Shown here: positions 42,901-55,765 of the stretch, piece after piece
How the letters are laid out: every line of letters starts with the position of its first letter
Position numbering within the stretch: the first letter of the stretch is position 1
Assembly (NCBI GenBank): GCA_004794655.1
Contig: SMMW01000622.1
Coordinates: 10,668,501 to 10,732,500, forward strand
DNA from: Marisa cornuarietis
Lineage: Eukaryota; Mollusca; Gastropoda; Architaenioglossa; Ampullariidae
Direction of reading: 5' to 3'
DNA: 64,000 nt
Notes under the pieces: model-generated
Database searches by the model: none
What the model was told of the DNA's origin: nothing
What the model saw: only the letters and a program-made list of their open reading frames with translations
Made by a program: the position numbers and the translations under genes

Positions 42901-45900
42901 AATCTGCAACTTGTGTTACGATCATCCACTTCTTTCACATCAGGTTTTCATGTACAATGCTCTCAAATTTCAACTTGTAATCACCGCATTGCTACACATC
43001 ATTTGTTCCTTGACTAACAACATTGTTTATATCTTTGATGCCACAGTACCACCCCAACATATATGAAAAAACATTCAAATTCAACCTGGAATTAAAGTGC
43101 TGCAACTACAATAAAACCAGCTTTAATTTTAGATGTGAAAATTTGAATGTCTACTATACTGTTTTGAAAAGTGAAAACTAGGATAATGATACTTACCTCT
43201 AGCATGGCAATACTCACAAAACAGGCCTTGCTATGAACCAGACAGCAGTGAATGCTTACTCCTAAATTTCAGCATTCAGAGGTGAACGTACAATGCTATG
43301 TTAATTATAAATACACGAAGAAGAAATTCATAACTCTTATCTTATCCATGGCCACCGTTTTGAAGACACTGTTTTGAGTTTTCCAAGCAGTAAAGTGCAG
43401 GGAAATCTAATAGTAATGTCCTATGTGCAATGCACAGTAGTTTTTTATGTTCAGCATAGATGTTTTTGATGGAGCACAATTGGTGTTTTCCCTTGAGCCA
43501 GCAACTAGGGCTACATCACAGCAAAGCAGCCAGCCCTGTAAACAGATGCCACACGCAGAGAAAGAATAGCATGGCCAAGACAAGATCTGAACCCTGAACA
43601 GCCAATCCCCACTGTATTGATGACAGGCGCTAACTGTTGCACCACTGGGCCATGCCCGGGAAGTGTTTGAAAGTTGAATAAAAAAGCAAATCAGTTATTC
43701 TTTCAGTAACTGAAAGAAGCATCAAGAAATCTGTATCGGAATAATTTCTCTTTGCTACTGAATGATGGTGGGGCACTAGCGATATATCTTTATACTGAAA
43801 ACGTGCTTTGCAAGAATACATTATTATATTTAACTATGAAATAATTGTGTATAGAAGAAGTATACCTAAATTTATTAATATGCTGCTTCAGTCAGGATGG
43901 TGATAATGTGCAATACTTTTGACAATTTTTTTTTTCACTCAAAGAGCAAATGGTTAGAATTATGACTTACTGAAGAGTCTAACACAGAGATTTGTCAAAG
44001 GTGCTTGCACATCAGCATATTGAGAGACCAGTGCAAGTCATTTTCATTGGAAAGTTTGGCTGCATATTCGGAGCAAAGCTCCATTTGTGCATCATAATTA
44101 GACAAATGGCATTTACACCAGGCAAAGATGGTATCGCTAATAAATAAGTGCCCATAAATATCGCCATTAGCAACAGATGTAGCTCAAAAGACACACTTTG
44201 AACATTCAAACAGTGAGCCCCTTTCTTTTATTTGCATACTTTTTTCTTTGACACATCAAGGAAACTTGAAAACCAAGTTGAAGTCACTTAATAGATGAAA
44301 CTTCCCAACAAGGAAACTGAAATCCTGATGAACAGTTCAAATCTGACTTTTGGACAAGCAACAGCATATAAATAGCTGATAATGTCAGCTATCAAAAAGG
44401 CCTGTCAAGTCAGAGGGGATTAAAGACAGATGGCAAAGAACCCTTGTGCACACAAAATCCTTTTCAGGAGCACACAGAAAAGATACAGCTTTACTTTAAT
44501 GGCATATGCTAACTTGTCTTTAGCTGAAACTATTTAATACAAAATCAGGACACAACCTGTTACTCATCACATTAAGGTTTACCACACTGGTGGCTGACAA
44601 ATCTTCTCATTTACCATTAGTCAACAGTAATATATACAAGTAATTTAACAAAATATACTTGAACGGAGTTTTTTTGGTCTTTTTTTTTGTTTGGTTGCTT
44701 CTGGCATGGACAAACCTGACAGAAAATTTAGCTGGGCATGCACGCTGCATGCAGTGGTAAAGAGTACACTGTAGCAGAGAGCATGCAGTGTATTCAGTGT
44801 GATTTTACATTCCAGTGATTTGACTGAAAGGTCAGCTGTGCATCCTCATGTTTGACAGGACGACAGCTGCACTGTGTAAGTGTTCATGGCAACTTTATGC
44901 AAATGAGTCCATTTGCGGATAAAATGTGCATGTCACTAGAACTTACAAGTCTGCCACATCATGGGAGCGTAAAAAAGTGTTTGTAAAGTCACATGTAACG
45001 CTGGCTGGTGCAAACAGCTAGCATGTCCTACCCCATCACTCACCTTGTGTCCTTGCTAGCTTTGGCCACTCCAATTTTGAGTGCACAGGGAAAGATGGCT
45101 TTCATAATGTCGGCGGATACACCCATTCCAACATTGTTAACGTACAGAGAACGCTCAGTGACTTCCCCTGCAACAAAATGGTGATAAGGGAACAGTGTGG
45201 AGAGGCTTGGACAATGGTGTGCCTCCACTGTGGACATCGCTTGTGCGTTCACAGGGACTGCAGGTTTGTGACTGGGATTCAGTATGCGCTGCAGGTTTGT
45301 TGATTTGTAAGCAATGTACTGGAAGTGGAATAAAACATTTCTCCTGGACAATTAGGAATGCTTGAATTGTGCTGTGTAAGCTTGTGGGGTATGGCATGGA
45401 AACTAAAGTCACAGACTGTAAGGGCTTGACGTAGATATTCTGACTGCAAATGCAAGTTAAATTGAAGGTTTAGTGACTCGTGTGCTTATTTGACTCTTGC
45501 ATTATCTGGCAATATAGGACGCAGCAGGAAGCCAAACAGACAAAGCAAATGAAATCCTTACCGTGTGGGGAAAGTTTATGTTCCAATGTTTAAATTTTGC
45601 AAAGGATTTAATAAATATGATGCTGTTACATCATTAAAACATGTGCACCACAAATGTGGAATACACAAAGCAGATTTTAGTGCCAGAAGAGCTGGCAAAA
45701 TGGGTTAGTGGAGTGGCATATATGCTGATAAATACATGTTGGGGTGGAAATAAATCAGCCTTGTATGATTTTGACAGACTTTTCTGGGGTCCACACGAAT
45801 AAAAGAATTATTTTTAACAACATACACTGCTGATGTGTCCTGTTTCAAAGTACTGCTCATAATGGCTGTACTTCTTGAACCTGTAACATTAATGGTCCTG

Positions 45901-48900
45901 GCCACATATTTGTGCATGATAAATATCTGGAGTAACGAAATACAAAATTTGTGTTCTTCCCTTTAAAGTGTGGCAAGGCTCCATAGATAGAAAATAGCTC
46001 AGATAATGAGCAAACGGCACTGAAATACCGGGACTGAGTGACCAATGTTATTTGGCGTATCATACAAAGGGTTGAGGTAAAAAAGGAAATTGGCAATCAT
46101 GTTGGGCCCGCAACTATGCCTATATGAATGCAGAGTGCCTGGCACTGTATGCAGGCAGCATACCACACAATAAGTGACTTGCAAGTGCAAGGAAACTGCA
46201 ATGTATTTCAGTAAAATTCTTTGCCTGGATATACACATACCGGTTTCTGAAATATGTGGTGTTGAAGTATAGGTAATAACAACTGCAATATTTAATTGCA
46301 ACGACAAAAACTTCAAGCCAGATATGTAAGACCTTTTCACTGGCGCTGAATGGTTAGTCAAGAACGGACGAAAAGCAAGAAATCTGGCTCTAAAGCGGTC
46401 TTGTGTAACTATTTTGTAGGAGACCCAAGCATAAACCACTAAGTGGAAAAATACAAGGATGTGTTCCTACAGGTATTTTCCTGCCAAGCAATGCATTTTG
46501 AAAACTAATTATTACTTCTCTGTACTGTTTTAAAGTACAATACGCTTTTTGTCTCACTTTATTTAATCTGTTAGGGTGATAATAAATGCAAATTAACTTA
46601 TATATATTTGACTGTGAGATCACGGAAAAATTGTTCAGGTGTCAGGCAAAGTGTGAACTGCAAAAGTGCAGCACTCTTGTTTTCAGTATGCTGCAAACAG
46701 TAAGTTAATTGACAAACTGATGCTAATGGGGAGGGACTGTTCTTGTAGCACCAGCTTGTGATGATGCACTTTGCTCTTGCCTGGGAGATGACAGAAAAAC
46801 AGATCGAGTCAAGTGCTATAATGTAGCCTTAACCATCCCACCAAACAGATGATTTCAAAACGGTCATGCCTTCAAGATTTGTAGAACAGACAACAGGATG
46901 GCCAGAAGACTGAAACATAAGACCAAGCAGGAGACCTGCCATCTGCTTGGACAATGTAGAAACACACTCACATAACTCACCGTTTGCCGCTGGGTAATAG
47001 GTCTTGATGAGCTTTCTTGCAGTATGGTTATCATATTTGAAGAGAGCTGCACATGACCAACAGTACATTTTTTCTTTTTGCCAAACACAAACTGAAACTA
47101 CTGAATGTTAAAAAAGATAATGACATTAAAGCGTTCAAGTTATAGCTGATAAAGTTGAAAAATATCTGCCTACAATTTTGTGTGTAAGAGAAGATACTTT
47201 TGTATATAAGCTGGATAAACCATTTTAGAAAAACAAAAAAACACAATCACATGCAAGCTGCAAAGGCAGGAGGCTATAAATCATGTGAAACATAATGAAC
47301 ATGTGCAGGGATGTAAGCAAATAAATTTATTAACCCCTGGTCTTGCAATTTAAAACTGGTTACATTCACTGACCTCTGTTGTGGATAGGTTCCTGGTTGC
47401 CATCTTCAGCAACTGACTGACCACGCTCCACCACCTCCACAGTCATATAGCGCTTACTAAAGGGATGCCACATGACTTTTCGCATGAACATCTGGATACC
47501 TGCCTGATCTTCCAAAAGAAACTCTGCCACACTGTAGGGAAATAAGAACAGTATACTTTACAAATACCTGCACCAGCTTTCAAAAACTTGTAGAGCCTTT
47601 ATAACTGAGACAGTTTCAGTTTACAATGTTTAACTCAATAAGGTCACCTCCTTTTCAGACAAGATGTCTCTAGTAATTGCCCCATTTTGGCTACTTTGAA
47701 AAAAATTATACAAAGATAACTATATATCACAAAAATATAATTTGAATTATTTAAATAGCACATTGAGCAGAAATGAACTGTTTTACCTTAAGTGGCATTT
47801 TTTTTTAAAATAGAAAGTTCACATCTATTAGTGTCAAGACACGGGTGGTGCTGCACACACATGTACGCCCGAAAATTGCGCGTTCTTTCAACAAAACACA
47901 AAACGATTGCCTGAGGCTGTCCAAATCATATTACTTCAGTTATCATGTGGCCCACGACTTAACAACATAAGATATGACCACAGAAATTCTTAATACAACG
48001 CAACTATCAATTCTTAAAACAACAGTAAAATCGTCACAACACCAGTCCGCACTCCTTCACCTGGAAGTCGTTCGCTCTATTCTTCCATGCTCACTTATTA
48101 ACGTCTTGATCAATTCTTCCCCACAGTTCGAGTTATCAATATGTCACCGTTACACAATACACTTTAGGCTTCCAATCTTAGTTATTAAATCCTTAATCAA
48201 TCCTTCCCCACAGTTCAAGTTCTCAATATATATCACCTTTAAACCATACAATTTAGTTCCTCGTCCTGTTCTCTCCCAAAATAACAGTCATCAATGACAA
48301 TACTTACACTTTTACAGTTCAGCAGTCAGCTATATTTGGGTAATCGCCCTTCCTACCTCCAATCTCCCAGAATCCACCAACTCAAATAGCACTACTCATA
48401 CACGTAAAGCAAGAACACCAATGACACATAATCCAAATCGCTCCGATCACCCTTCCCCAGGGGGTGAAAAGCGAACACTTTGACTGCTCTGAACAACTCA
48501 ATTCTTTCCGACACTCGACGGCGCACACACAGGCCGTGTCGTGCCCCACTGGCCGGCTCACCAGTCCTCAATAGTCGCCAGTTATCCAGACGCTGCGGGG
48601 TCTGGTCGGTTTCCAGACAACGTCGCCTGTCCTCGACGGTAGTACTTTATCCAGCCGCTGCTGGGTCAGGTAGGCTCCTGGTACTGTCGCCCTCACCATT
48701 AAGACCACTTTTCGATGAGGTTTTTTATACAGGATCCGTATCGCATCGCCCGACACCTTCCTGCTTTCTCCTTTTGTGTCCTGTCTCAGGCACATCTTAC
48801 CCCTCTCTCCATTCTCGCGTGATTCAAGCGCATCTTACCCCTCTTTTCTATATTTCTTCTGAACAGTGTTCACCAAACTTAACCCTTACTTCTCTATCGA

Positions 48901-51200
48901 TCACGTTCATTCCCGCATACACTCTATCCACACGTGTAAGTCATAAGTCGATAAGGGGTTAAAATAGTCTCAGAAAAAACTATGGCACAGATTGGTCGTG
49001 CCACATGACTGGTCTGTGACAATCAGCATACCCGAAACTGCCTCTCAGATAGGTATTTCGGAAGTAGAGCCAAAGTGAAAACTTGGCATGTACATAAAAA
49101 GTTTCAGTTATTGACACACACAAGTAAACTTTTTTCATCCTATTGTGAATACATATTATCCAGAACCAGGACAATCACAAGATACACAGTAATTTGGCTG
49201 ATTTTGCCATCAAAACTGGGTAACATCGACCCGCATATTCATATGTTGCTCACTATACCACAAACAATTTAAATAAAAAAAAGAGACTAGATGTCCTCTT
49301 GTACAAACCAAGGGAAGTAACTTGCAGAGAAATGATTCAGCTTTAAAATGAACTATTTTTCGCTCCTGTACTGTTAACCATTCGCGAATTAAAGAAAATA
49401 ATAAAAGCACTGTACACATGCGCATGGTGTGACTTCTTAAACAAGGCATGCCACCGGATATGGCTTGCCAGTTGCGACAGCAATGGAATAAAAGCATGAT
49501 CTGTGCACATACTCGTGTGCTCATAGCACTTGAGACAAGAACGAGACATGGACAAAATAGGAAGGAACAGAAGAATGAACAACAGTACTGGGGCCATAGT
49601 TATGAAATGAGAGCAAGTTCCATTTCCCAGGCAAAATCGGAAGCTGTCTTGTTTTTGTACTTATAATGCAATTCTCAGACTCTGTGGACACTGATTCATG
49701 TTTCTTTACCCCAGGGCATCTTTGTTATTGTTATTGAACTACAGCTCCAGGTGTAAAAGAACATCTGCAGGGTCTGTGTACTGCTTTGTAACCTCAGAAA
49801 CAATACATGTCTCTTTGCATTTCCCATGTTGCCCAAGGGCTATGACTTGTCCTCATTTTATAGCTACAGTCATTGGTTGACTAATAAAGACAAATATAGA
49901 AAATGCAAAGAGGCATCCCTGAAATACTCCAACTGCAAAGAAATAATGCAGTAAACTAACCCATTTCCATCTCCTCGTGATGTCCATGTAACTGATGATG
50001 ATTGGGCCATGGTCCAAATTTTCCCAAAGTCTGCTCTGACTGCATCTGCCTGCTTTAGTGGATAGATGCGGATCTGCCAGGGGTACGATTCTGGAGGCAT
50101 TAAACACATACATGCCAAAAATAAAATGTATTTGATGGAGTCTAATTTTGCTTGCCAGGTGCATACTTCCTAAATAGGGAAGAGTATTTTTCCTTTGACT
50201 GCCTTCAACCTACTGACATGATCCACACATACAAATGCTAATAAGAAACCTCAAATGAGCATGATGTCTCCCATAAAAAAATAGTAGACTAAAGAAACAA
50301 GGAAAAATGGACTATGGTGATTTTTAAATAGCATTTCAACCCAGTAAATAATGAAATAATGTAAGTTCTATTAGGGGCCCACACATTTTTTTAATTTAAA
50401 AATCGCCCAAGTTCTACAGTACGTGTGCTTGTTTAAGTACCTCTAATATGTGTGAGAGAATCCTTTCCTTCTGGTATCTCAAGAGGATAGTCAACGGGTA
50501 TCCTTTGACCTGAAGTCACAATTGGATGGAACTGCGTCACTTCTTTTTTAGTATCTTCAGTCTGGGCTTCAATATCTGCATCCACTTCAGCCTGAAAATC
50601 TTGATTATCCTCCTCAATCTGCAAGGTATCCTCCACTGATGGGTCCTGAACTGGAGGTTTGTCATTTCCCCCAGTTTTGCTTTCAGAAGCAGCAGCAGAC
50701 TGTTTTGGCCATTTGCTTTCATTGTCTTGCTGCTCAACAGAGCCTGTGTTTTTCTTTGGGATAACAAACTTTTTTGGTTTGGCGTCCCCTTGGGATGTTG
50801 GTGGGCTGATGTCCTTGTTGGTTCCCATTTCCTGAAGGCCTTGGCTTCCTTTGAATTTCGCCTTTTTATGTTCTTGTTTTGATTGCTGTTGATGAAAGCT
50901 ATTGCCATCACCAGCTAGCTCAGCCTCCAAGTCTTCCTCACCCACCATATCTATCATATTGTATTCAGCATCAAATTCTCCATCTGCTTCAATGTGTTCC
51001 CCTTCAGGAGCTAGATCAGATTCAGATTCATTAAACTCATGAAGATCTTCACCATCAACATTTTCTTGTTCATGCTTTTCCATGCTGCTGGAGAAATCAT
51101 GAAGAGGTCCTTGTCCACCCTTGGAATTCCGAGCTTGACCACCTCTAGGACTCTGGCCCTGATTGCCTCTCTGCATTATGGGTGATTTTGAAGCTGGCAT
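39983..51200 (-). CDS. RRM and RG-rich RNA-binding protein, 11 coding exons
   Basis: Eleven exons join in frame to 824 residues: 51200-50441, 50090-49961, 47531-47374, 47046-46981, 45167-45044, 42777-42659, 42458-42129, 41784-41573, 41346-41165, 41036-40839, 40178-39983. Residues 1-250 are a disordered, acidic, Q/G-rich region. Residues about 254-371 (SYPWQIRIYPLKQ, AEFLLEDQAG) may be a second, divergent RNA-binding fold. An RRM follows at about 376-445: beta1 SLYVNNVG, helix SADIMKAIF, beta2 LKIGVAK, beta3 SSALVQTES, helix EEAAFNYLIVYQ. Next is a basic RG-rich region (APRGRGRGVV, GKGRGRGQ, VGRGLLPKP) at about 500-530, then a charged R/E/S-rich C-terminus with RY and RR repeats. It is probably a nuclear mRNA-binding protein. 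The closest named family was not recognised. Confidence 0.85.
43480..43665 (-). mobile_element. tRNA-derived SINE, subtype 1
   Basis: On the minus strand the head reads GCCCGGGCATGGCCCAGTGG (box A-like), and GGTTCAGATCTTG (box B-like) follows about 60 nt later. After that comes CAGGGCTGGCTGCTTTGCTG, then a body ending near GGAAAACACC. The head is clearly related to that of the SINE at 56.5-56.7 kb, but the body differs. It lies in the intron between RRM-gene exons 45167-45044 and 42777-42659. Confidence 0.75.
47832..49021 (-). mobile_element. Putative solo LTR (about 1.19 kb) in the RRM-gene intron
   Basis: The element runs from TGTCAAGACACGG to GGTCTGTGACA, with inverted ends TGTCA/TGACA. 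It is flanked by ATTAG and ATCAG, a 5-bp target duplication with one mismatch. On the minus strand GTATAAAAAAC near 48720-48730 could be a TATA box. A 160-codon frame at 48480-48962 (+) lies wholly inside and is C-, T- and R-rich, so it is not called a gene. A partial tandem duplication of about 75 bp is present at 48105-48255. No internal genes or second LTR were seen. Confidence 0.5.
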
Positions 51201-51921
51201 TTTTTTTTAAAGCTTTTCTTAACTTGAAAACTGTTTAATGAAACAAGAAAAAATACTAGTGACTTGATTTCTATAATGTTCAGAAAAATCTAAAATTTAT
51301 TTATTGGTGAACAATATATCACTGCTAAATCTGTGATCTATTGCAACTTCTTTTAAAAAGAACAATAAATTTGTGGTAAGATATGAAGAATTTCACAATG
51401 TAAAGTCTTATGGCTGCAAGTAATCAAAAGAAACTAAACTGATTAAGAAATCGTTTGATTTCTTGAGACAGAGCCAATATCGATTTTCTTTTGAAAAAAA
51501 AAAACGAGCAGAGATATTTATATACAGTCTGGGCGAACATTAGTCGTGATCATCGGCATAGCGCAAATCAGTTTTCTGTCACAAAGTCATTTTCAAATCG
51601 GTTGCGTAGACGTAAGGAAAAATTCGAAAGTGAAAATGTTATTTTCGCAAAAGAAAATAAAATCAAATTAGAATAACCAATTTCCCTGCAAATATTAAAT
51701 GAAAACGTGAGTATTTTCGGAAATCTAGGGCCTACAAACTCTTCTTCGTTCAACTGCAACTATATTGTTTTCAATTTGAAAATAATGAGACATACAAAAA
51801 ACAACATCGATGATCTAATTTTAACGTGTTCCAGACTAATATAAGTTCACTTATAACGAGAACAATGAATCTTTATAATTACACATCGACTTCTGAGGAT
51901 GAAAAAGGGACTTATACTCAC

Positions 51922-52045
51922 CGTCGCAGACTTAGAGATTAGAGAATCTGAGCTCACTTCTATGAAGAAAATGGCGCTCTTTCCGTTTCCGAAGGGGCGG
52001 TAACCACAAACGACAACGTTCTTGCGAACCACTAACTCATAGAAG
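51922..52045 (-). other. Non-coding first exon and core promoter of the RRM/RG-rich gene
   Basis: The donor CGACG|GTGAGTATAAG on the minus strand ends a GC-rich segment containing GCGCCATTTTC, the complement of a YY1-like AAAATGGCGC element. A downstream acceptor (CATTAAACAG, at 51231) would join it to the exon that carries the ATG at 51200. The exact transcription start is not determined. Confidence 0.5.
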
Positions 52046-52653
52046 TCTTTGTGTACAACACATGGTAACTAGTTTAGCAACTGATTGCCATTTCTTTTTT
52101 TTAAATATGAATTATAACTCACATCAAACAGTTTTCACTCTCTCGTCCGGATTCATTGAAGGGCTGCATAGTCTGATATTTTTGCAATATTTTTTGATCA
52201 TTGAAATTCACGTCGAACAATTTCGTCGAGTGTGGCTTTCAACTTAAACCAAATTAATTATAGAATTTTCTTGCACTACTGACTCAACATTTTATTGTTA
52301 AGTATTACTTATTTAAAGTATTATGCTGTCATTATAGATAGAGGTTATAACATTTTCCACCGGTATAATAATTGCACATCTACAACTATTTAAATTTTGC
52401 TGAATTTTACCCTCACATGAAGTGCTCGAAACATTCAGAAAGTGTATCTCATAGGTCGAAATTTTTAGATACCCTCACATGTTTCTGTGATCGGATAGAC
52501 GTTTGTAGATACCTCCCTGCAATAACTGCTTGCTCTGCTATCAGGGGGTGTAATAGAGAAACTTAACGAAAACAAAAATAATGGCTCTCTCTCCCCTTGA
52601 TAATTACTGCTCCCTCCCTTCTGCAAACTACATCACTTTCGACTTCCGTACTT

Positions 52654-52722
52654 GATGATGATGATGATGTCGATTTATATTGCGCAGGTATCCATTCAAA
52701 AGAATGCCCTGGAGTAAATTTC
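52654..52722 (-). mobile_element. LINE 3' tail fragment
   Basis: On the minus strand GGCATTCTTTTGAATGGATA and ACCTGCGCAATATAAATCGA lead into (ATC)n, matching the tail of the LINE fragment at 28.9 kb. Only about 65 bp of it remain. Confidence 0.75.
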
Positions 52723-52749
52723 TCTCTCTCCTGCTTAGGAATAAACTGA

Positions 52750-52782
<33 letters not shown>

Positions 52783-52925
52783 CATTATTGGGCATTTAAG
52801 GCCACGGACGGAGCAGCCTCATAATAAATGGAAAGACTTTCATTGTATTGGTGCAGTTGTACAGATTTGGAGATCCTACGATAATATGTGCTATGTGCTG
52901 CTTTTATGACACACACGCTCAGGCC

Positions 52926-52927
<2 letters not shown>

Positions 52928-52973
<46 letters not shown>
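52928..52973. repeat. (ATCA)n microsatellite
   Basis: There are about eleven perfect tetranucleotide units. Confidence 0.95.
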
Positions 52974-52974
<1 letters not shown>

Positions 52975-53685
52975 GTGTGTTTGAGAGAGCGAGAGAGTAC
53001 GATGCAAATGTGCAAATTGATGTACTATAGATTTTTAAACTGCACGCATAGCCCATCCGTTTACAACATTTTTCAAAAACATCTCTACTATTTAACTTTC
53101 TTGTAAACATCCTCCTGATTTGTTTATTGCTTTTCACTAGGTCTGTTTGCTGCACTTTACGTGTGGTTAATAATCGAGGTTTTTTTTGCCGCTAAGTCAC
53201 AATTGATCTCTAAGTGTCTGCTCAAATTTGCATGGTTCCAAGATTGTATGATGGAAAGTGTTATCAAACTTCTGAATGTGTCAGTACATGTTTGTTAAGG
53301 TCGTACCGTTATTCTCTCTCTCTCTCTATCCCGAAGCTGACAAGCTAAATTCAGTACGCAGACCGACACAAATATATGTAACCTCTCTACCACTTGTCTC
53401 TCTGTTTGCTTTTCTACCTGAGAAAGGTTCATATAGATTTTTACTTGTGTTAGTACCTTGTCTTGCAGTCCGCAGTCACAGCTTTGGCTGCAACCATGGC
53501 AGAGACCATTATATCAGGGTGGAAATGTTTACTGTAGATTACTAGTCCGATCAGTGTTTGTGAAACACTAGTACCGCTAGACATACTATGCTAATATCAG
53601 TCACTGAAAGCCCTCGTCAGCAGCTGAGATAATAGCTCGCAAGCTACGAGAAGCGAGTAAGTTTCATTCTGACGTCGTTTCGGCG

Positions 53686-53699
53686 GTTACCATGGAAAT
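53686..53699. promoter_or_regulatory. X-box-like motif 1
   Basis: GTTACCATGGAAAT matches the RFX-factor palindrome GTTNCCATGGNAAC at all but the last base. X-boxes usually lie within a few hundred bases of ciliary-gene start sites. Confidence 0.5.
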
Positions 53700-53869
53700 G
53701 CCTTTTCGATTTTCCGCGCCAAAAACATCGCGAACGATGAAATTAGGTCAGGTATCGCGATAAAGCGATTACACCGCATGATTTGCGTGTTTATACACAC
53801 CCACAGTCTGAAATAGGTCTGGCGTGTTTACCTGTGACCCAACGATATATACTAGGTCACCTGACGACT

Positions 53870-53883
53870 GTTGCCATGGTTAC
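53870..53883. promoter_or_regulatory. X-box-like motif 2
   Basis: GTTGCCATGGTTAC matches the RFX palindrome except for one position in the right half-site. It lies 184 bp from motif 1 and 116 bp before an ATG at 53999 that begins eight open codons and a donor-like AAG|GTAGCT. Confidence 0.5.
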
Positions 53884-54487
53884 AGGCACTCCGACTCTGT
53901 CTGGGACCGTAGCTATACCTTCGAGATAGTCACACCATAAGACAAAAAAAAAATTGAAGCGATGTTCTTTCTGTGCAAGCAGATGATCTGGAGCCGTAAT
54001 GGCCAGAGATAAACTACCTCGAAGGTAGCTAGGGAGCGAAGCAAAGAAAGGGGCTTTATACATAAACAGACTCAGAGCTCATCGGAGGACTGGAGATAAG
54101 AAGTCAACATCTTTCGTCTTGTCTAAGTGCTGTAGCCAAAGCTATCTACCTCGAGCAAAACGCTATTTTTTTCTCCTTATTATCTCACTATCGTTCAGTA
54201 TGCAACCAGTGAATAGACTGCTTTTGTGCAGTATTAAAATACTATTCGATTTTGTTGAGGTAATGAAATACCGTTTGATTTGTTGACCTTTAAAAATTAC
54301 TCGGACGCTGTGTAAGTTTTTAATGAATAAAATCAAACATAAAAACAAACAAAAACGCAAAATAAAATAACAAAAGCCCCCCAAAAAAAATTGATTTGTC
54401 TGATATGCGGCCGCATTGTTTGTTCGTTTGGGATTTTTTTGAGATTTTAGTACTTTTTAAATTTTGTTTACTAAGTTAATAAGTTAC

Positions 54488-54611
54488 CTAGATTTTAATT
54501 ACCTGCTGTGTGAAGTTTCTTATCTCTAAGTTCGCTGCTAGTTTGAGAATATTTTTGGAGCTGAACTTGTAGCCATGTTGACCACCGCAACGGACGTCAG
54601 CCATTGAACTC
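54488..54611 (-). CDS. Unidentified right-hand gene, exon 5 (possibly terminal)
   Basis: The acceptor CTAATTTTAG opens a frame with entry phase 2 that reads SSMADVRCGGQHGYKFSS, then KNILKLAANLEIRNFTQQ. A good donor (CAGCAG|GTAATT) follows at 54503. If it is not used, the frame continues four codons to TAG at 54490-54488. No later exon was found before the RRM gene, so the terminal reading is simpler. Alone, its ATG at 54604 could also start a protein. Confidence 0.5.
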
Positions 54612-55765
54612 CTAAAATTAGATCACTCGACTAACACTATTACTACTCTGCTGGAGATGATCATACCTCTTGCAAAACTTTGGTGGCTGTCTCGTTATTT
54701 TAAAAACTAGTTCTTTTATGTGTTTTAATCCCATTTGAAAGACCACTGCAAATTAGTCGTGCATTTAAAACTGCAAAACTGCATTTTAAGGCCGAGTCCA
54801 ACTTGACGTTTTAGGTTAACTCCCTCGGGTCATTGATAACTTTTCTTAAACTTTGTTTTCGAGTTTTTTTTTTGTTTTTTTGTTTAGGAGAGTCTAGGAG
54901 TAAATGTGAAAGAAGTGCTCTGGTAACAGGGATGCGCATGCTTTTTTTGTTGTTGTTTTTTTTAAGCCGCTGATGTTATAGCCTGTTTTACGCATGCTTA
55001 GACTAGTCTGACAATACCAAGGCTGTGCTTGACTTGTGTTGGATTGACTTGTGTGATTTCTGATATACACAAGATCTTTCTTTTTCTAACAGACAAATAA
55101 AGTGCCACTATTGGATACTAAAATAAAAAATCATAAACCTGCTAGATTCTCGTACGCAATCTTACAAACGTCAGTCAAGTTAAGAACGTTGGAGGAAGCA
55201 ATTTGTAAAACTCTCTTTTTTGGATGGGGCAAGAATGGCTTATACAGTCAGTTAATCCAAGTTCTGGAGATTTCTTCTAAAGGTTTCTTCCGATCATAAT
55301 ACACCAAAAAGATCTGTGACAGCAAGGACAGTTGGTTTTCTTTTTGATTGTAGGATCTTTCCCAGTATAGACACTTAAGTCTTTTTCTGTCACTCTAAAA
55401 ACGATTTAGAACACTCAAAAATTGTTTACTAGTAGTTTAGTTTTTGCTAACGTTTCAGATCTGAAAGACTTTGGCATTTTGGGATGCAAGAATTTCAAAA
55501 AAGTGTCCAATATGTTCAATATGTCTTTTATGGCTCGCGCAGGAATTTGCGACATTTTGCGACGTTTTGCGGCTTTGACATTATGTGGCTTGTCACCACC
55601 TTACTTCTCTTTGTTAGCAATCGTGCAAAATGTTATCAGCATTTATTTTTGTTTACAAAGACGGTAGATTCTGTTGAAGTAGTTTTATAGGATTCATGCG
55701 TGTTGTTCTCCTTTTTCATTAAAAAATGCACACTTTTTCCTTATACAGTCGTGTACATGTCCTAC

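Larger units (their letters stand above)
52046..54487. other. Intergenic region with simple repeats and X-box motifs
   Basis: No supported exon was found apart from a speculative one at 53999. It contains a LINE tail (52654-52722), (GT)n/(GA)n at 52750-52782, (ATCA)n at 52928-52973 and a more GC-rich, promoter-like stretch at 53640-54030 with two X-box-like motifs. Confidence 0.5.

Noticed and set aside
45999..46439. 146-codon open frame on the minus strand
   Set aside because: It lies wholly within an intron of the RRM/RG-rich gene, has no splice or start context and has an AT/Y-biased composition. It is most likely a chance frame.
48480..48962. 160-codon open frame on the plus strand
   Set aside because: It lies inside the putative solo LTR, is low-complexity (S, R, P, L) and is matched by open frames on the other strand.
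55093..55302. Plus-strand frame after a near-perfect acceptor (CTTTCTTTTTCTAACAG)
   Set aside because: About 69 open codons look fairly protein-like, but the region is AT-rich and opposite to the unidentified minus-strand gene. No partner exon on the plus strand was found.
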